Below, piece by piece: positions 19,397 to 30,096 of a stretch of DNA of 64,000 nucleotides (positions are counted from its first letter, which is position 1; each line of letters starts with the position of its first letter). This stretch comes from Isochrysis galbana (lineage: Eukaryota; Haptophyta; Isochrysidales; Isochrysidaceae), in contig CM030937.1 of the NCBI GenBank assembly GCA_018136815.1, positions 2,065,387 through 2,129,386 on the forward strand, in the 5' to 3' direction. The translations under genes and the position numbers were made by a program. The notes beneath the pieces are model-generated. The model saw nothing but the letters and a program-made list of their open reading frames with translations. It did not search any database and was not told the DNA's origin.

Positions 19397-20032
19397 ATGA
19401 CACATAGAGACCTTGCCTTGTCGCTCCTTTACCATGGCTCTCCCACACCTGAGACGGGAGACCCAGGTATACACGAGTTCGAAGAGCACTGGCGAAGGAT
19501 TCTCGCCCCTGAACCCGGTGTCCAAAAGTACGCGACCCGTGACAATGGCGGCGTGGGCTTTGTCGCGTCCGTTGCACAGCGCGATGACGGTAGGCACTTG
19601 GTCGATGTACACGGCGAAGCCTCGCATCACGCGTTCGTGTGCGAGGACATGTTTGTTGGCATCAGCTACCTCTGCCCATTGACTGTATTGTCAGGAGGGT
19701 ACGACAGAGTGAACGAGCTCAATGAAGCAGGGAACTCTTTGCTCTTCTACATCGGCGACCTCAAGTACGTCTTCGTGGGCATCGAAGTGTTCGAATTTGA
19801 GGCCGTCGACGAGATCGTCGCATTCGTATCGCCTGTAGGAGCGAACGACTTTCCGTATCCCTACGCCATCGATAAGACCGGTAGGCATTACCTCATGCTC
19901 GAAAAGAAGCAGGGGTACATTGACCCGTACCACAGCTTTTACGACATCGAAAAGAAGTTCAAGCTGACACACGAGGAGTGCGGTATACATTCGATGCGCT
20001 CATTGAAGACGATCCTTTCAAGACAAGTGTGA
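19397..20032 (+). CDS. Element A gene resembling a giant-virus protein family
   Basis: ATG at 19397, 211 aa, intact. The C-terminal half reads GNSLLFYIGDLKYVFVGIEV, then FEFEAVDEIVAFVSPVGAND, then FPYPYAIDKTGRHYLMLEKK. From memory this resembles a family of uncharacterised proteins in algal giant viruses (phycodnavirus/mimivirus relatives) that share a D-E-I...SPVGnnDvPYPyA core; I could not check this. A degenerate copy of the end of the gene lies on the minus strand at about 35700-35880. The N-terminal part (HEFEEHWRRILAPEPG) is not recognised. It sits beside other element A parts, which supports mobile origin over host function. Confidence 0.5.
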   Translation: MTHRDLALSLLYHGSPTPETGDPGIHEFEEHWRRILAPEPGVQKYATRDNGGVGFVASVAQRDDGRHLVDVHGEASHHAFVCEDMFVGISYLCPLTVLSGGYDRVNELNEAGNSLLFYIGDLKYVFVGIEVFEFEAVDEIVAFVSPVGANDFPYPYAIDKTGRHYLMLEKKQGYIDPYHSFYDIEKKFKLTHEECGIHSMRSLKTILSRQV

Positions 20033-20760
20033 GGAGAGGTCCACGTCATGCGTGACGAGGAGGCCGCTGGAATTTTCATCGAGGGCGGGGGCACGCACTA
20101 GTAACCATGCATCCCCTTGCTCACAGGAGCGCCCTCATGGTGAGCTAGGCCCGGTGTCCTAGGACCGAGCTTTTTTGTATTTGATGCTGCTCGGCCAGAG
20201 TCCCCACGGGAGGGGAAGAAACCCTGAGGGAAAGGAGACCAAATGAAGGCAAGCCGCCTGACGTCGAGCGAGCGCACCGGGTGCGTCCACCCGATCGCCT
20301 TCAGGTCGACGACTTCGCGGCGCTTGTCTTGTGCTTGCGGGTCGTCGGCCGACGGCCGTGGATGGTCGAGCTCACGCCTTTGGAGTGGGCCTCGGAGAAG
20401 AGAGTCATTTTGCACCCCGCTCGCACAGATGCATGCTTGGGGTCTTGGAGGTTCACCTCGTACTTTCCCGTTCCAAAGCCATTGCTATCGACGCGCCCGG
20501 GCGCGTTGCCCATGGTTGCAATGGGGCGCCTTTGTAGTGGGACCCTTTTTTTTTTCGACGCGGGACGCGCTCGCTTCCTCCGGGTACAGAGAGGCCCCCC
20601 TCCTCCGCTCTCCCCCACCGCGTCCGGCGTCTGCGTTGGGCTTCATCCTTGCCATCGTCTCAGACGCCAACCGCTACATGTACAGGGCAGGCGCCGACCT
20701 CTTCTCGGACAAAGGTACCTCGCTTTTAAGGACGAGTCCTTGAAGTAAGGACAAACTTAG
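20033..20760. mobile_element. Element A internal segments
   Basis: Three blocks recur elsewhere. (i) 20150-20262, read on the minus strand, holds ggagaccaaatgaaggcaag and an aatacaaaaaagctcgg word that returns at 59785-59805. (ii) 20400-20550 shares the cagatgcatgcttggggtc / cccgttccaaagccat words with 57890-57970. (iii) 20560-20700 is >90 % identical by eye to 59135-59285 and encodes a GFILAIVSDANRYMY peptide in both copies. No intact ORF spans the whole stretch, so these are rearranged pieces. Confidence 0.6.
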
Positions 20761-20901
20761 CTAGATGAGAGCGCGGGCACAAAGTGCTTGTTTTGCCTAA
20801 ACCTTGGCTTGTTGGTTACCTCGTGCATATCCTCTTTTAATGTTCCCAGGGCACTTAGGCACCATTCCCTCAGCAATACCAAGTTTTGTGACATACTTCA
20901 C

Positions 20902-20990
20902 AGCACCTTGGCGCGTGCTGTTGTCACAGATACATACACCTATGCACCCCTCCACATCTCCCCCCTCGCAGGCCCCCGGGTAAGCGTAGT
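20902..20990 (+). repeat. Dispersed repeat shared with 39417-39500
   Basis: The words gcgcgtgctgttgtcacaga and tacata, followed by tatgcacccctccacatctc, occur at both places with only small gaps. Confidence 0.75.
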
Positions 20991-21720
20991 TGACGGCGCC
21001 ACACACGGCCGACGACGGCGCGATGCGCGCGGGCGGCGGCGGCGATTGGCGTGGCTGCTAGGGCGGCACCTTTCGATATGGTGCCTGGTGGGGCATTCTA
21101 TCTCAGTGGATGGCCGAGAAAGCGCCGGCAGCGCGCCCGGTCGCGTGTGAAAGTTGGGCACTCCGGCCCATTCGGCCGGGTGACGTAAGCGTAGTTGACG
21201 GCGCTCGCCCGATTCTACTTTGGTGATCCCCTCGAGGGTGGTCTTGGCGCGCTGTTGATTGCCCCTAAGTACGTGGAAGCCCTCACGCTTCAGCTCGCTA
21301 GCCAAATGGCGAGTCTTAGTCTTGTAAGCTTGGACCGGGTCAAAGATACGAAAGACTATGTACGTGGCTACCTCCTTCAGAGAGGATCGAATCGCGCTCG
21401 ACTTGCGTGGGGCTGAGTCGGCTAGCGCCCCGTAGGTGATCGCAAATTCATGTGGGACGCCCGATAGGGTAGCTTGAAGTTGGTCGTCGTATGCGGCTTT
21501 GGATTGTTCGTGCGCGTCGTCATCCACGTAAAAGATCCAAGGGCCTTTGCGGCCCTTGTCCATCCCATCGGGGGTGGCGTCCAAGCCCTCTAGCTTGGAG
21601 AGAAGAAACTTCATGTATGTTGCTATGTCCTCGCTCTTGATGTACTTCTTATCCTCCGCTAGTTGCGCTAGCCGGATGTAAAAAGGAGTGTCATCCGGCT
21701 CTTCCTCCTCATCTTGGTCA
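20940..21720 (-). pseudogene. Element A protein fragment (degenerate)
   Basis: The frame from about 21720 reads DEEEEPDDTPFYIRLAQLAE, through an ATG at 21614 (MKFLLSKLEGLDATPDG), then PWIFYVDDDAHEQSKAAYDD and IRSSLKEVATYIVFRIFD, down to a stop at 20940. The last ~70 codons are Arg-rich and look like read-through. Upstream it is out of frame with the SAPLVGGHF-encoding part by an indel in a C-run (about 21722-21730). It reads like a nucleic-acid-binding or structural protein of a mobile element; no family recognised. Confidence 0.4.
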
Positions 21721-22320
21721 TGAGGGGGGGAGGCGAATTGTGTGGTGATGGGTAGAGTCGGTTTTGGATCCGACTGCGGGTCCGCTCGCTTGCGCGAGGG
21801 CAGCGGTGGTTGTTGAGTGGGTTGAGGTAGGGCTTGCCGTGTCTGTGTGTCTGTGTTGGCATCTGTGCCTTAGGTCCAGCTGCCTCGGCGTACGATTTCT
21901 GGGTGTTGTTCTTTGAAGAGTTGGAGGCCGAAAAGGCCCCCATGATTGATTGTTGTGTGAAGTGCCCGCCCACGAGGGGTGCACTGGTGGTGGGAGTTGC
22001 CTCCATGGGGGTGACAGCAGTGCTGCCACCCACCATGGGGAGTCCTTGTTGGGGTGGCATGGCGGCAGAGGCAGGCGGCATGGCCAGAGGCTGGCTCTGT
22101 TGTTCTGCGTTCTGCTGGGAACAGGACTCTGCCTGTTCCCTGCTTCTGGGGGTGTTGGGGAGGCGATGGCGGGAGGATCATGTCGACGTCGCTGTCAGTG
22201 AGGGGGGCAGCCTGCGAGCGCTTCGGCTCCGGCGGCTTGGGGCGGCCCCGGTGGGGCGTCGTGGCGGCGGGGGGCTGGGAGGTGGGAGCGGTTGGCGGCG
22301 CGCGCTCCGTCGCTAAAACT
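21721..22320 (-). pseudogene. Element A gag-like ORF, start codon lost
   Basis: Homologous to the ORF starting at 58021 in the other island. Both begin ERA.P.., continue with HRGRPKPPEPKR / HLGRPTPPEAAR, and later share a TSAP..GGHFT motif; here SYAEAAGPKAQ follows. The position equivalent to the ATG of the other copy reads ACG here, and at least two frame changes interrupt it, so it is a dead copy. Pro/Thr/Gln-rich, basic, no enzyme motif. Confidence 0.5.
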
Positions 22321-22373
22321 ATAACAATAGTTTTTTGGTTGTTTTATTATCATTTAGCTATGTATGATCTCAG

Positions 22374-24986
22374 TCATGTGATTGGCCGAGACGCATTGAC
22401 CATAAGCTGCCACCTCCATCTACTTTCGTACTCGCCAATCAAAGCTCTCGCCGTGCGCTCGTCATGAGCCTCGCTGAGCGACGGCTCTTGTTTGATCAAA
22501 GCGCGGACTTTGGCCGCCATACTGTGAGTGGATGTGAAGGAAAACAGCCGCCGCCCCACCGCCCTAGCTTGTCCTTTGTCCCCTGCTCTGCCAGCGCCGC
22601 TCCCCTTGCCCTTACCTTTGCCCTTGCCCTTTACCCTCGTCGCCTTGTCCATGAAAACGGGATCGCCCGGGAATACCTGAAGTAGGTGTTGCTGCGGCCG
22701 AACCACCCGATGGTTCCTGCCACCCTTGCCCGTTGTTTGCGTCTCTTCTAGAGCACGGGCGTAGCAACAGTGCTCTGGGTAGTTCTTGGGCGATGGGCAC
22801 CATTGTTTGCCACCCGAGGTAAACAGGCCGTCACAGTAGAGTGCGTATTGTAGGTTGCAATTATCGTTGATGTCCAGCTGGAACCCGGCGCAGCGGGCAT
22901 GGCCAAGCCCGCCGTAGCATGCCGATGTGTACGGGCGTTGCTTCAGCTTGGCCATGTGCGGCACGCATCCCGGATAAGCTTCCTGTTCGTCCTTGTTTGA
23001 TACGATGGACCTGCAACGCGTCGCCCGCGGCGGCTTGGCAAAGCTATCGAGGTAACGGTAGTCGGACATTTGGTGAACTTCAACAGGATTGCCGCGTGCA
23101 TCAACCGAGCAGCGGCGTGCAGGCTCGTCAGACCAATCTCTCGATATCGTCCCGTTGGTTCGGAGATAGGCGCGCCACAAAGCACGCATCCGCCGCGGGT
23201 TGACATGATGAACACCCACGTGAGTGCGCGCAGCGTCAGCGACCGTAAGGCATTTGTTTTGAGGAAAGTCGATGTCCTCAAACGCATTAAAATCACCGAT
23301 GACCACGCTCCCGCCCAGACGCACCTGCAAACACCAACAAAAAAGCCAGTCCTGGTTGTACAAAGCCGACTCTTTGAGACCGCCCCAGAGCTTGATACCA
23401 TTTGCGTACAAGGTCTCAAGGTCATCAATACAGCGCAGCACATTTTGTGCGTCGGTGAACTTCTTCACTGCTGCTGCGGTGAAAAGCATTATCCCACCGA
23501 TGACGATGTGCACTGCCGGTGGCATCTGCGTCACTCCAAGCAGCTCGCCGGCGCGCGCCATCACCTTGAACGGCACACCCCACTCACAGAACCCCGGACC
23601 ATAGAGCGCGAGCTCAGTCGGATCGCGGGAGGCGATGAAGGCGCGGACCAAGTCCGCATTGATGAACACGTCGTCATCAATAATGAGGTACCAATCCGCA
23701 TTCGGAAAGCGAGAATAGAGACGTTGCGGCACATATCTGACACCGCAGGCGAAGGTGCGGCGGCAGTGAGAACATAGAGAGATGTTCACGTCAAAATATG
23801 AATGGCGATATCGGCCCCTCGCGATCCATGCTTGGCTCTAGAAAACGAAGTGAAAGCAGGCTGTCTCGTCCAGGGCATCCACAAACGAGAGAGCATCCAG
23901 GAAAAGTAGGAGTGTGCTGGGTGCATACTGCGTGCACGCTATGGAACGGGGTATGCCAAGCTAGGCGCATACTTCCAAATCTGCTGTACTCGCGAAACGT
24001 CGACGTGAGACTCTACCACAAGCACCTGCGGGAACTGTGCGATCCAAGTCTCCTCTAGCGCCTTCCACCGTGGCATGCTGCGAGACTGTGTCAACACCCC
24101 CAAAGCCAAGCCGCCCCCATCTTCGCGTGGCATCGTGGCGTTAGGCCCGCCGCTGACAACCGTACTCTGAACTTCGGAGGTAGCGTCACTATCCGTGGCA
24201 ATCGATAAGCCATGGCGTCTCCGTGCTTGCTCCGCCATTCTGCTTGATGCTGCTGCCGCAGAAGGTCTCTCCGCTCTGTTGAGATCCCCAGCCGTTGCAT
24301 TTCTCGGATACGCACCGACCACAAGCACGTCGTTCACCTCGCCAAGGTCATGCCCTCCTATACTACTCGGCCGATTGCCGTCGGTGGCGGCGCGCTCAGA
24401 TTGGGTTCTGGATGCTCTACCTTTGTGCAAAGCGCTCAATCCCCAAGCCTCCCCCCCGGGCAATTCCGTGTCGTCCGCCGTCACGTTGACAGAGTCCTCG
24501 TCGCCGTCACTGAAGCTATGGTTGCCTAGTCGTGCAGCGCGCATCGCCGGCGCTGGCAGCCGTTGCACAGCGCTCTGCATTGGCTGACGCCTCGCCACGC
24601 AAAGATCACAGCCTCGACATGCACACTCGGAACACCGCATCGCCGTGCAGCCTCGTTCACACTCCTGTACCTGCGCGCGCAAGGCCCGAGCAGCCGTCAG
24701 TCGTGCCACTGACCGACCCGGCGGAGGGCAGCGTGCAGCACACCGAGTGTACGAGCTCAGCGTTGCGGATGCACGCCAGCAGTCTGGGCTCTCCACTGTC
24801 GAGCGGAAGAGGCCGCACGCCCGCTGAGAGTCTCGCGCTCGCTTCACGCCCTGAGAGAGAGAACGGGCCCCGAGAGGCGGCGGTGGCGCCCTCGCCGCCG
24901 CCGCTCAGTAGCCACTTCCCGGCCGAGAGAGCGAGCCACACTAGAAGCGCGGCGAGGGCGCCTCGGCGCACCTCGCCACCACCCAT
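22374..24986 (-). CDS. Fringe-like (GT31-type) Golgi glycosyltransferase, three exons
   Basis: My model joins 24986-24753, 24670-23973 and 23835-22374 (introns of 82 and 137 bp, GT-AG, phases 0 and 2) to ~797 aa. The N-terminus has a signal anchor (ALAALLVWLALSAGKWLLS), as expected for a type II Golgi enzyme, then a Cys-rich and Ser/Ala-rich stem. LALGVLTQSRSMPRWKALEE plus TW is the first strand of Fringe/GT31 folds, and ADWYLIIDDDVFINADLV is the metal-binding DDD motif. HIVIGGIMLF and the LKESALYNQDWLFCWC block complete the catalytic domain. A second Cys-rich domain (C..GGLGHARCAGF...CNLQYALYCDG) and a KGKGKGKGKGSG run follow. It probably adds a sugar to glycoproteins in the Golgi; donor and acceptor unknown. 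The DDD region is secure; the first intron and the start are inference. Confidence 0.7.
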
Positions 24987-24995
24987 CCCAACCAC

Positions 24996-25310
24996 CGCGA
25001 GCCCTTCGCTCCCCCCCTCCCCTCCCTTTTCTTCTTCTCTCTCCTCCCTCTCTCTCTTCTCTCCTCTCTCTCTTCTCCTCTACTCTCTCGGTAGGTCTCC
25101 CTCTCTCCTCCCGCTCCCCCTTCCTTCCCGCCCCCCCATCACCTCTCTCTTGCTTCTTCTCCTCTTTCTCCTCCTCCTTCCTCTCTCCCCGTCTCTCTCT
25201 CTCCCCCCCCCCCCAACTCTCTCTCTTCTCTCTCTCTCTCCCCTCCCCCCCCCCCCCCCCCCCCCCCCTCTTCCCTTCCCGCCCGCCGCCGCGCGATCCT
25301 CCTTCACCCT
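24996..25310. repeat. CT-rich tract and C-run
   Basis: About 250 bp of almost pure C/T on the plus strand, ending in a long C-run (about 25245-25268). It is the 5' flank of the Fringe-like gene. Confidence 0.85.
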
Positions 25311-25329
25311 CGTATAAAAGTACTCCCAT

Positions 25330-25745
25330 CTAGAGTATGGGAACTGTGAAAACGGTGTAATCGGAGTGTTCAGTGCGGAGGGGCACCAAGAGTATCGGGA
25401 ACAGCTTCGGCGTACCTGGATGCACATCAGCGAACCGTTGGGGCTTCTTAGCCGTTTCGTATAACGTGGCGGCGCGACGGGGATGCGCGGAGGCACGCCA
25501 GAATGGCGATATCGTTTTGCTCGAGGCCCTGCCGGCGGCCCTGCCGCGCTCAGTCGGGCCGCTGGCAATGATCCTCCCATGGTTCGATTACGCGCTTTCA
25601 GCGTGGCCGACCATCTCGTTCGTCGTTCGTGGGCAAGGCTGACGACGATGTGTGGATCGACGCAACCTCTGTCGCAGCACAACTGCACTCAGTGCAGAGC
25701 CTTCTCTGGCAGAGGCTCCGCGTCACGGAGATCTACAGGGGAGTG
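25330..25745 (+). pseudogene. GT31-type galactosyltransferase pseudogene, truncated by a transposon fragment
   Basis: Three frames must be joined to read one protein. Frame 1 (to ~25460) has NGVIGVFSAEGHQEYREQLR then RTWM, the entry strand and R.R.TWM motif of the family. Frame 2 (to ~25610) has EARQNGDIVLLEALP and a W-F helix. Frame 3 has FVGKADDDVWIDATSVAAQL, the metal-binding DDD motif. The second break coincides with an exact 7-bp tandem duplication (tcgttcg twice, 25608-25622). Shortly after the DDD motif, at ~25745, homology ends where a hAT fragment begins. Dead by frameshift and truncation. Confidence 0.7.
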
Positions 25746-26178
25746 ATGGAGAGCTACCACTTAGCCGTGATTGCCAACGCCGCACGGACGCTCGGGTCGT
25801 CGAAGAAATCCAAGGGAATTGCCTTCTTGATGCACACCTCCAGCCAGGCTTTTGTCACCTCCTCTGGGCTCTTCAGCTGAAACATTTGCGCAGCGCGCGC
25901 CTGCTCCACGGTCAGCGATTGGGCAATCGCTCGACCAACCTCTTTCGTCGTTTGGCCCACCTCGACGACCTGCTTCTTCTTGGCGTTCTCACTGGCGCGC
26001 CTGCGAAGCTCCAGGAGGACAAGCTTGTGGCGGGCTCTATACATGGGCTTTGGGTTACACACAAGCACGCCAAGACCAAAAGCGTTCAATTATCCCCATC
26101 CCTGCTGACACCTTTCATTGTCACCTGGAGGTTACTTGAGTCAACTTGACACTTCACATGTTGAAACACACACGTCCG
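25746..26178 (-). mobile_element. hAT-type transposon fragment with terminal sequence
   Basis: The minus-strand ORF 25754-26089 encodes RARHKLVLLELRRRASENAK and later KAWLEVCIKKAIPLDFFDDP. This is the N-terminal helical region of hAT transposases (AW....v..iPl.ffdDp.vr..l). It directly abuts 26079-26172, which is the same terminal sequence as the MITE at 1507. No full transposase and no matching right terminus are present, so it is a rearranged fragment. Confidence 0.6.
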
Positions 26179-26192
26179 ACGAAAACATAGAG

Positions 26193-26243
26193 AGAACACC
26201 TGCCGCCGATGCTCTGGTTGAGCATTGGCGGCAGGTGTTCTCC
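26193..26243. repeat. Near-perfect 51-nt hairpin
   Basis: gagaacacctgccgcc and gatgctc pair with gagcatt and ggcggcaggtgttctc around a TGGTT loop, giving a 23-bp stem with one G-T pair. It sits next to the hAT fragment boundary. Confidence 0.85.
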
Positions 26244-28616
26244 CTGCCTCACAGCGTCGAAATACGAGTCGGGAACCTGACGTTTGGGGCGGCAAAGGAA
26301 TTGTAGGTATGTATGGGCCTGGTCGATCTGCGCCAGAGCGGGCGCGATCGGCAGCGCACCTGTCCCGCCAGCGGCCAGCAAATTTTTGTCGACCAGCGAG
26401 CAGCATCGAGCGCCATGGCGTCCTGGTGCTCCAGCTCCTCGTCAATCGCGAGCCCGGGCGAATCCTGCGGGGCGAGGGTCGGGACAATCAAGGAGCATCC
26501 TGTGACAGCCGAATGAGCCGTGTGCGAGCTGTGTGTGGTGCGTATGTGCATGCGCGGACGTCATCGCTGGGGCACCAGGGTTTGAAATTTGCTTTATAGG
26601 CAATATGGGGCGTCGGACCCCTAATTTAAGAGGTGTGTAGGCACCTTTTAGACTAAAGAAACACATCTCTCAGTGGGAGCGAAGTTCGGCTCGTGTGAGC
26701 CGCCAGAGCGTGTGCAAGGGGGGGGGGGTCCGACGGGACTTCGCACCGTCTTTTCGGACGAGGATTCTGAAAAGGCGGGGAGACCCTCCGAGGCGCTTTC
26801 GCCGGGGCTTTCCGCTCACGGTCAAAAATGTCGACCCCCCCCCAACATTAGTACTTAAAAAGCCCGGTTTGACCGCCCTATTAGTTCTATATTTAGACTG
26901 GATCCCCCCTCCACTGTCCACTGTAGGTACTGCTCCCACCGCAGGCACCCGGGGGCCATTGCACACCACCTGTTGCCCGACCCCACTCTGACCCATGGGG
27001 TGAGCATGGCTCACGTCTGCGGCAACGAGCGCGGTCAGCCTGCCTTCCTCCGCCATTCCCTTGCCTCTCGCCTCGCCTCCGCCTCGCCAAGCCTCCGCTT
27101 TCCACTGCCCCTCATCCTTCCCCATCAATGACACCCACTCACGTATGTCTGTTGTTCTCTCGCTCTGTCGTTCTCTCCACCGCTCCTCCTACCTTTGAGG
27201 GCTGAGTCCCCTCAGACTTGAGTACGCAGGATGCCTCCTCCTCCTCCTCCTCCTCGTGGTTCGTCGCGATCGATGGTGTGGTGCTGGTCTCGGTCTCTCT
27301 CTCTTTCCATCCTTTCCCCCGTTCGATACGTTTGTGGCTCTCCAATTTGATTCGACAGTCCAATTTGTTACGACGGTTTGTCTCGTTTGGGGAGGGTGGA
27401 AAATGGAAAATGGAGGATAGTGGTTAGAAAGAGTGGGTGACCGGCCGGGGGCCGGGGTACGTCAGGTCGTCAGGTCACGGGCAAGAAGATCGAGAGAGGG
27501 GGGACAGGGGGGAGGGGGGGGGGGGGGTACAGGGCGAGCGGGTGGGGGAGGGGGAGAAGGGGGGGTACAACGCGAGGGCCGCCGCCGCGCGGGGGGGGGT
27601 GCGGAGGCTCAGAATAGGGGTCGATGCCGCCGCGGGGGAGGGGGGCGGGGGGGCGGGGGAGGGACGGACGGACGGGCCATGATCTCTCTTGGTGGGAGCC
27701 GCCGCAGTGGACGGCCGCTGTCTTTCGTCGGGATGCGCTGCGATCTCCTCGAGTGGCTCCCCTGAGCTCGCGCCACCTCCCCATCCTGCCCCCCCCCCCC
27801 CCCCCCCCCACTCCCCCCCACCCCCCGCGCGCTGCTGCCTCCACTCTCGGCGGGATTCCTTCCCGTCGTCTCTCTCTCTCTACTTCTACGTACTCGCTTC
27901 TCTCTCTATTCCTTGTCATCGGGAGGAGCTTCCTTTCCTCCACTCTCCCCCGGTCACCCGCCCGCCCGCCTTCTCTCTCTCTTCTCTCTTCTCTCTTCTC
28001 TCTTTCTCTATCCTCTTCTTGCTCCCCCTTCCCCCCCCGCCCCTTCTCCGCTCCCTCTCACTCTCTCTTGTCCCCCCCCTCCCCCCCCTCCCCCCCCGGT
28101 CCCCAAAGCCGATGATTCACTTCTTCTTCTTCTCTCTCTCTTCTTCTCCTTTGAAGGAGTACGAGTACCTGCTGGGTTCTTCTTCTTGTAATCTCTCTCC
28201 TCTTTCCATAAAAGAAAAGGAAGGACCTGACGATGCTGGCCTCCTCCTCCTCTCCTCGCGGCTCCTTTCTCCCTCTCCCTCACTAAGCTTCTTCTCTCTT
28301 AACATGGAGTGTTTATTCATTGCATTGGGAGGTGCGTTCCCCGCGTCTTCTTCCCGCGTAAAGAAGAGGGAGAGACAGCCAGCAAGTAGTCCAGAGTCCC
28401 GTCCACGCTCTCCTCTCGAGGCAAGGGCAGGAAAACAGGAAGAAGAAGAGAGAGAGAGGGAGCTGCTCTTCTCAATCCGCGCAGAAGGGCTCGTAGGCGG
28501 CGAGGGAGTTCTGAAACCCAACTCAACCACTGCTTTCTCGAGCGCCGCCTGCACCATCTTTCTCCATCCAGAGGGAGAGAGAGAACAAGCGAGGTTCTTT
28601 GCCCTTTGGCGAGACG
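26244..28616. other. Long intergenic, no gene recognised
   Basis: Contains G-runs (26711, 27520, 27590), a C-run (27790-27809) and a CT-rich tract (27840-28290) that is the 5' flank of the Rieske gene. ORFs here are Arg/Gly or Ser/Pro low-complexity shadows on both strands. Confidence 0.4.
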
Positions 28617-30096
28617 ATGTGGTCCATAGCAACTATACTCAGTGGGCTACGCCTTTTTGATCGAACAGGCATGGGTAATCAAATCAAGCCCACCCCCACC
28701 TACGCCCAGTGGGCACAGCCTTCACTCTACGAGCAGACACGCAGGCCGGTTGACGAGGCGCATACACTGCCTGGACTCGTGTATCATGATGAGAGCTTCT
28801 TTGAGGCTGAAAAGGAGAGGATATTCTCCTTCTCGTGGGTCGCTGTCGCCGAAACGGCTGAAATCGACAGCCCGGGAGATCTCAAGTCTGTCAGCGTCGG
28901 CGGTGTGCCCATCCTCCTCTCCAATGATAGGGGCACCATTCGTGCCTTCCATAACGTGTGCCGCCACCGTGGCGCCAAGCTGGTGGACAAACCGTGCAGC
29001 AGACAGGGCACCATCCTCTGCCCGTACCATCACTGGGGTTATTCGCTCGACGGGCGTTTGAGAGCAACGCCTCACTTTGACGATGAGCATAAGCTGCCGG
29101 CCCACGATCTTGAACAGCTTTCCATGTCGCACGTGAAAGACTTTAAGAAAGAGTCCAACTCGCTCTTCCCTATTCGCGTAGAACTAGCCCTTGGGCTCGT
29201 CTTCATCAATTTGAGCGAGGATGCGCCGGCCCTCTCCGAGTGGCTCGGCGATCTGTTACCAGCACTTGCCGACTACGAGAAAATGCTCGGTCTTCATGGC
29301 CCCGGACTGAAGGTGTATGACCGCAAGGAGTACAAGGTGCAGGCGAATTGGAAGCTGCTTATGGAGAACTAGTGCGTTCACCACGCTCCCCCCCCCCCCC
29401 CTACCTCCCGCGCCCCCGCATGGCCTGCACCGTGCATCCAATGCGAGTCTTTCCGTTCCATTTTCCTTCAGCCTCGAATATTATCATCTGCCTGCTGTGC
29501 ACCCCGAGCTGTGCGGAGTGAGTGGCGTTGATGAACATCGGCGGAACCAAGGTAAGGGCATGTACATGTGCTTTGTGACGGACCCACTCACAAAGGGCGG
29601 AACCCCCATCGACCCTGGACGACTCTCACCGTATGAAACGCTTCGTCCGAGGAACCGCGACCGGGCTTATCACGTTGCCGTCTTTCCCAACACGTTCTTT
29701 TCTCTCTATCCGGATGCACTCTTCCGCATCATCCTGTCGCCAACGTCGGCTGGCACGACTGTTGAATATGCCACTTTCATGTCGCACGACGGCGCCTTCG
29801 GTGTTTATGATGCGGATGGGAAGGAGGTGTTGCGAGACATGTTCGAGTTTTGGGATTTGATCAACACTCAAGACATCGGCATCGTTGAGAACGTGCACGA
29901 AGGCACATCAACACCGTTGTACCGTGGTGGGCGCTTCTCCTTCCGATTTGAAGAGCCAGTACACCGCTTTCAAAATATGGTAGTCGACAAGATGATTGCA
30001 AACCTCAAGACCCGCTTCCATGTACCGGTTGGAGATGTTGACTATGCATTGATGGACAAAGATAAACCCGACGATGATCAAGCGTTCTCATTTTAG
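28617..30096 (+). CDS. Rieske non-haem iron monooxygenase (choline monooxygenase/ring-hydroxylase alpha-subunit type)
   Basis: Exons 28617-29371 and 29472-30096 with a 100-bp GT-AG intron in phase 2; 459 aa (an in-frame ATG at 28671 would give 441). The Rieske [2Fe-2S] motif is CRHRGAKL...CPYHHWGYSLDG (C-x-H and C-x2-H, ~118-140). The splice creates MENYLEYYHLPAVHPEL, placing the two His ligands of the mononuclear iron (~256-262) and showing that the intron is correctly placed. A conserved Asp follows in the C-terminal half (NTQDIGIVENVHEG). Relatives hydroxylate choline, carnitine or aromatic acids using electrons from a reductase; the length and YYHLP.VHP motif resemble choline monooxygenase-like proteins that feed glycine betaine synthesis. 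The substrate is not decidable from sequence. Confidence 0.85.

Noticed and set aside
23736-23973. Alternative intron of the Fringe-like gene ending at 23737
   Set aside because: Phase is compatible, but it discards YFDVNISLCSHC, and the acceptor at 23836 after a strong pyrimidine tract keeps more coherent sequence.
25312-25319. TATA box (tataaaag) for a gene on the plus strand
   Set aside because: The sequence after it is a GT31 pseudogene already inside the domain, so the match is probably chance or belongs to a dead promoter.
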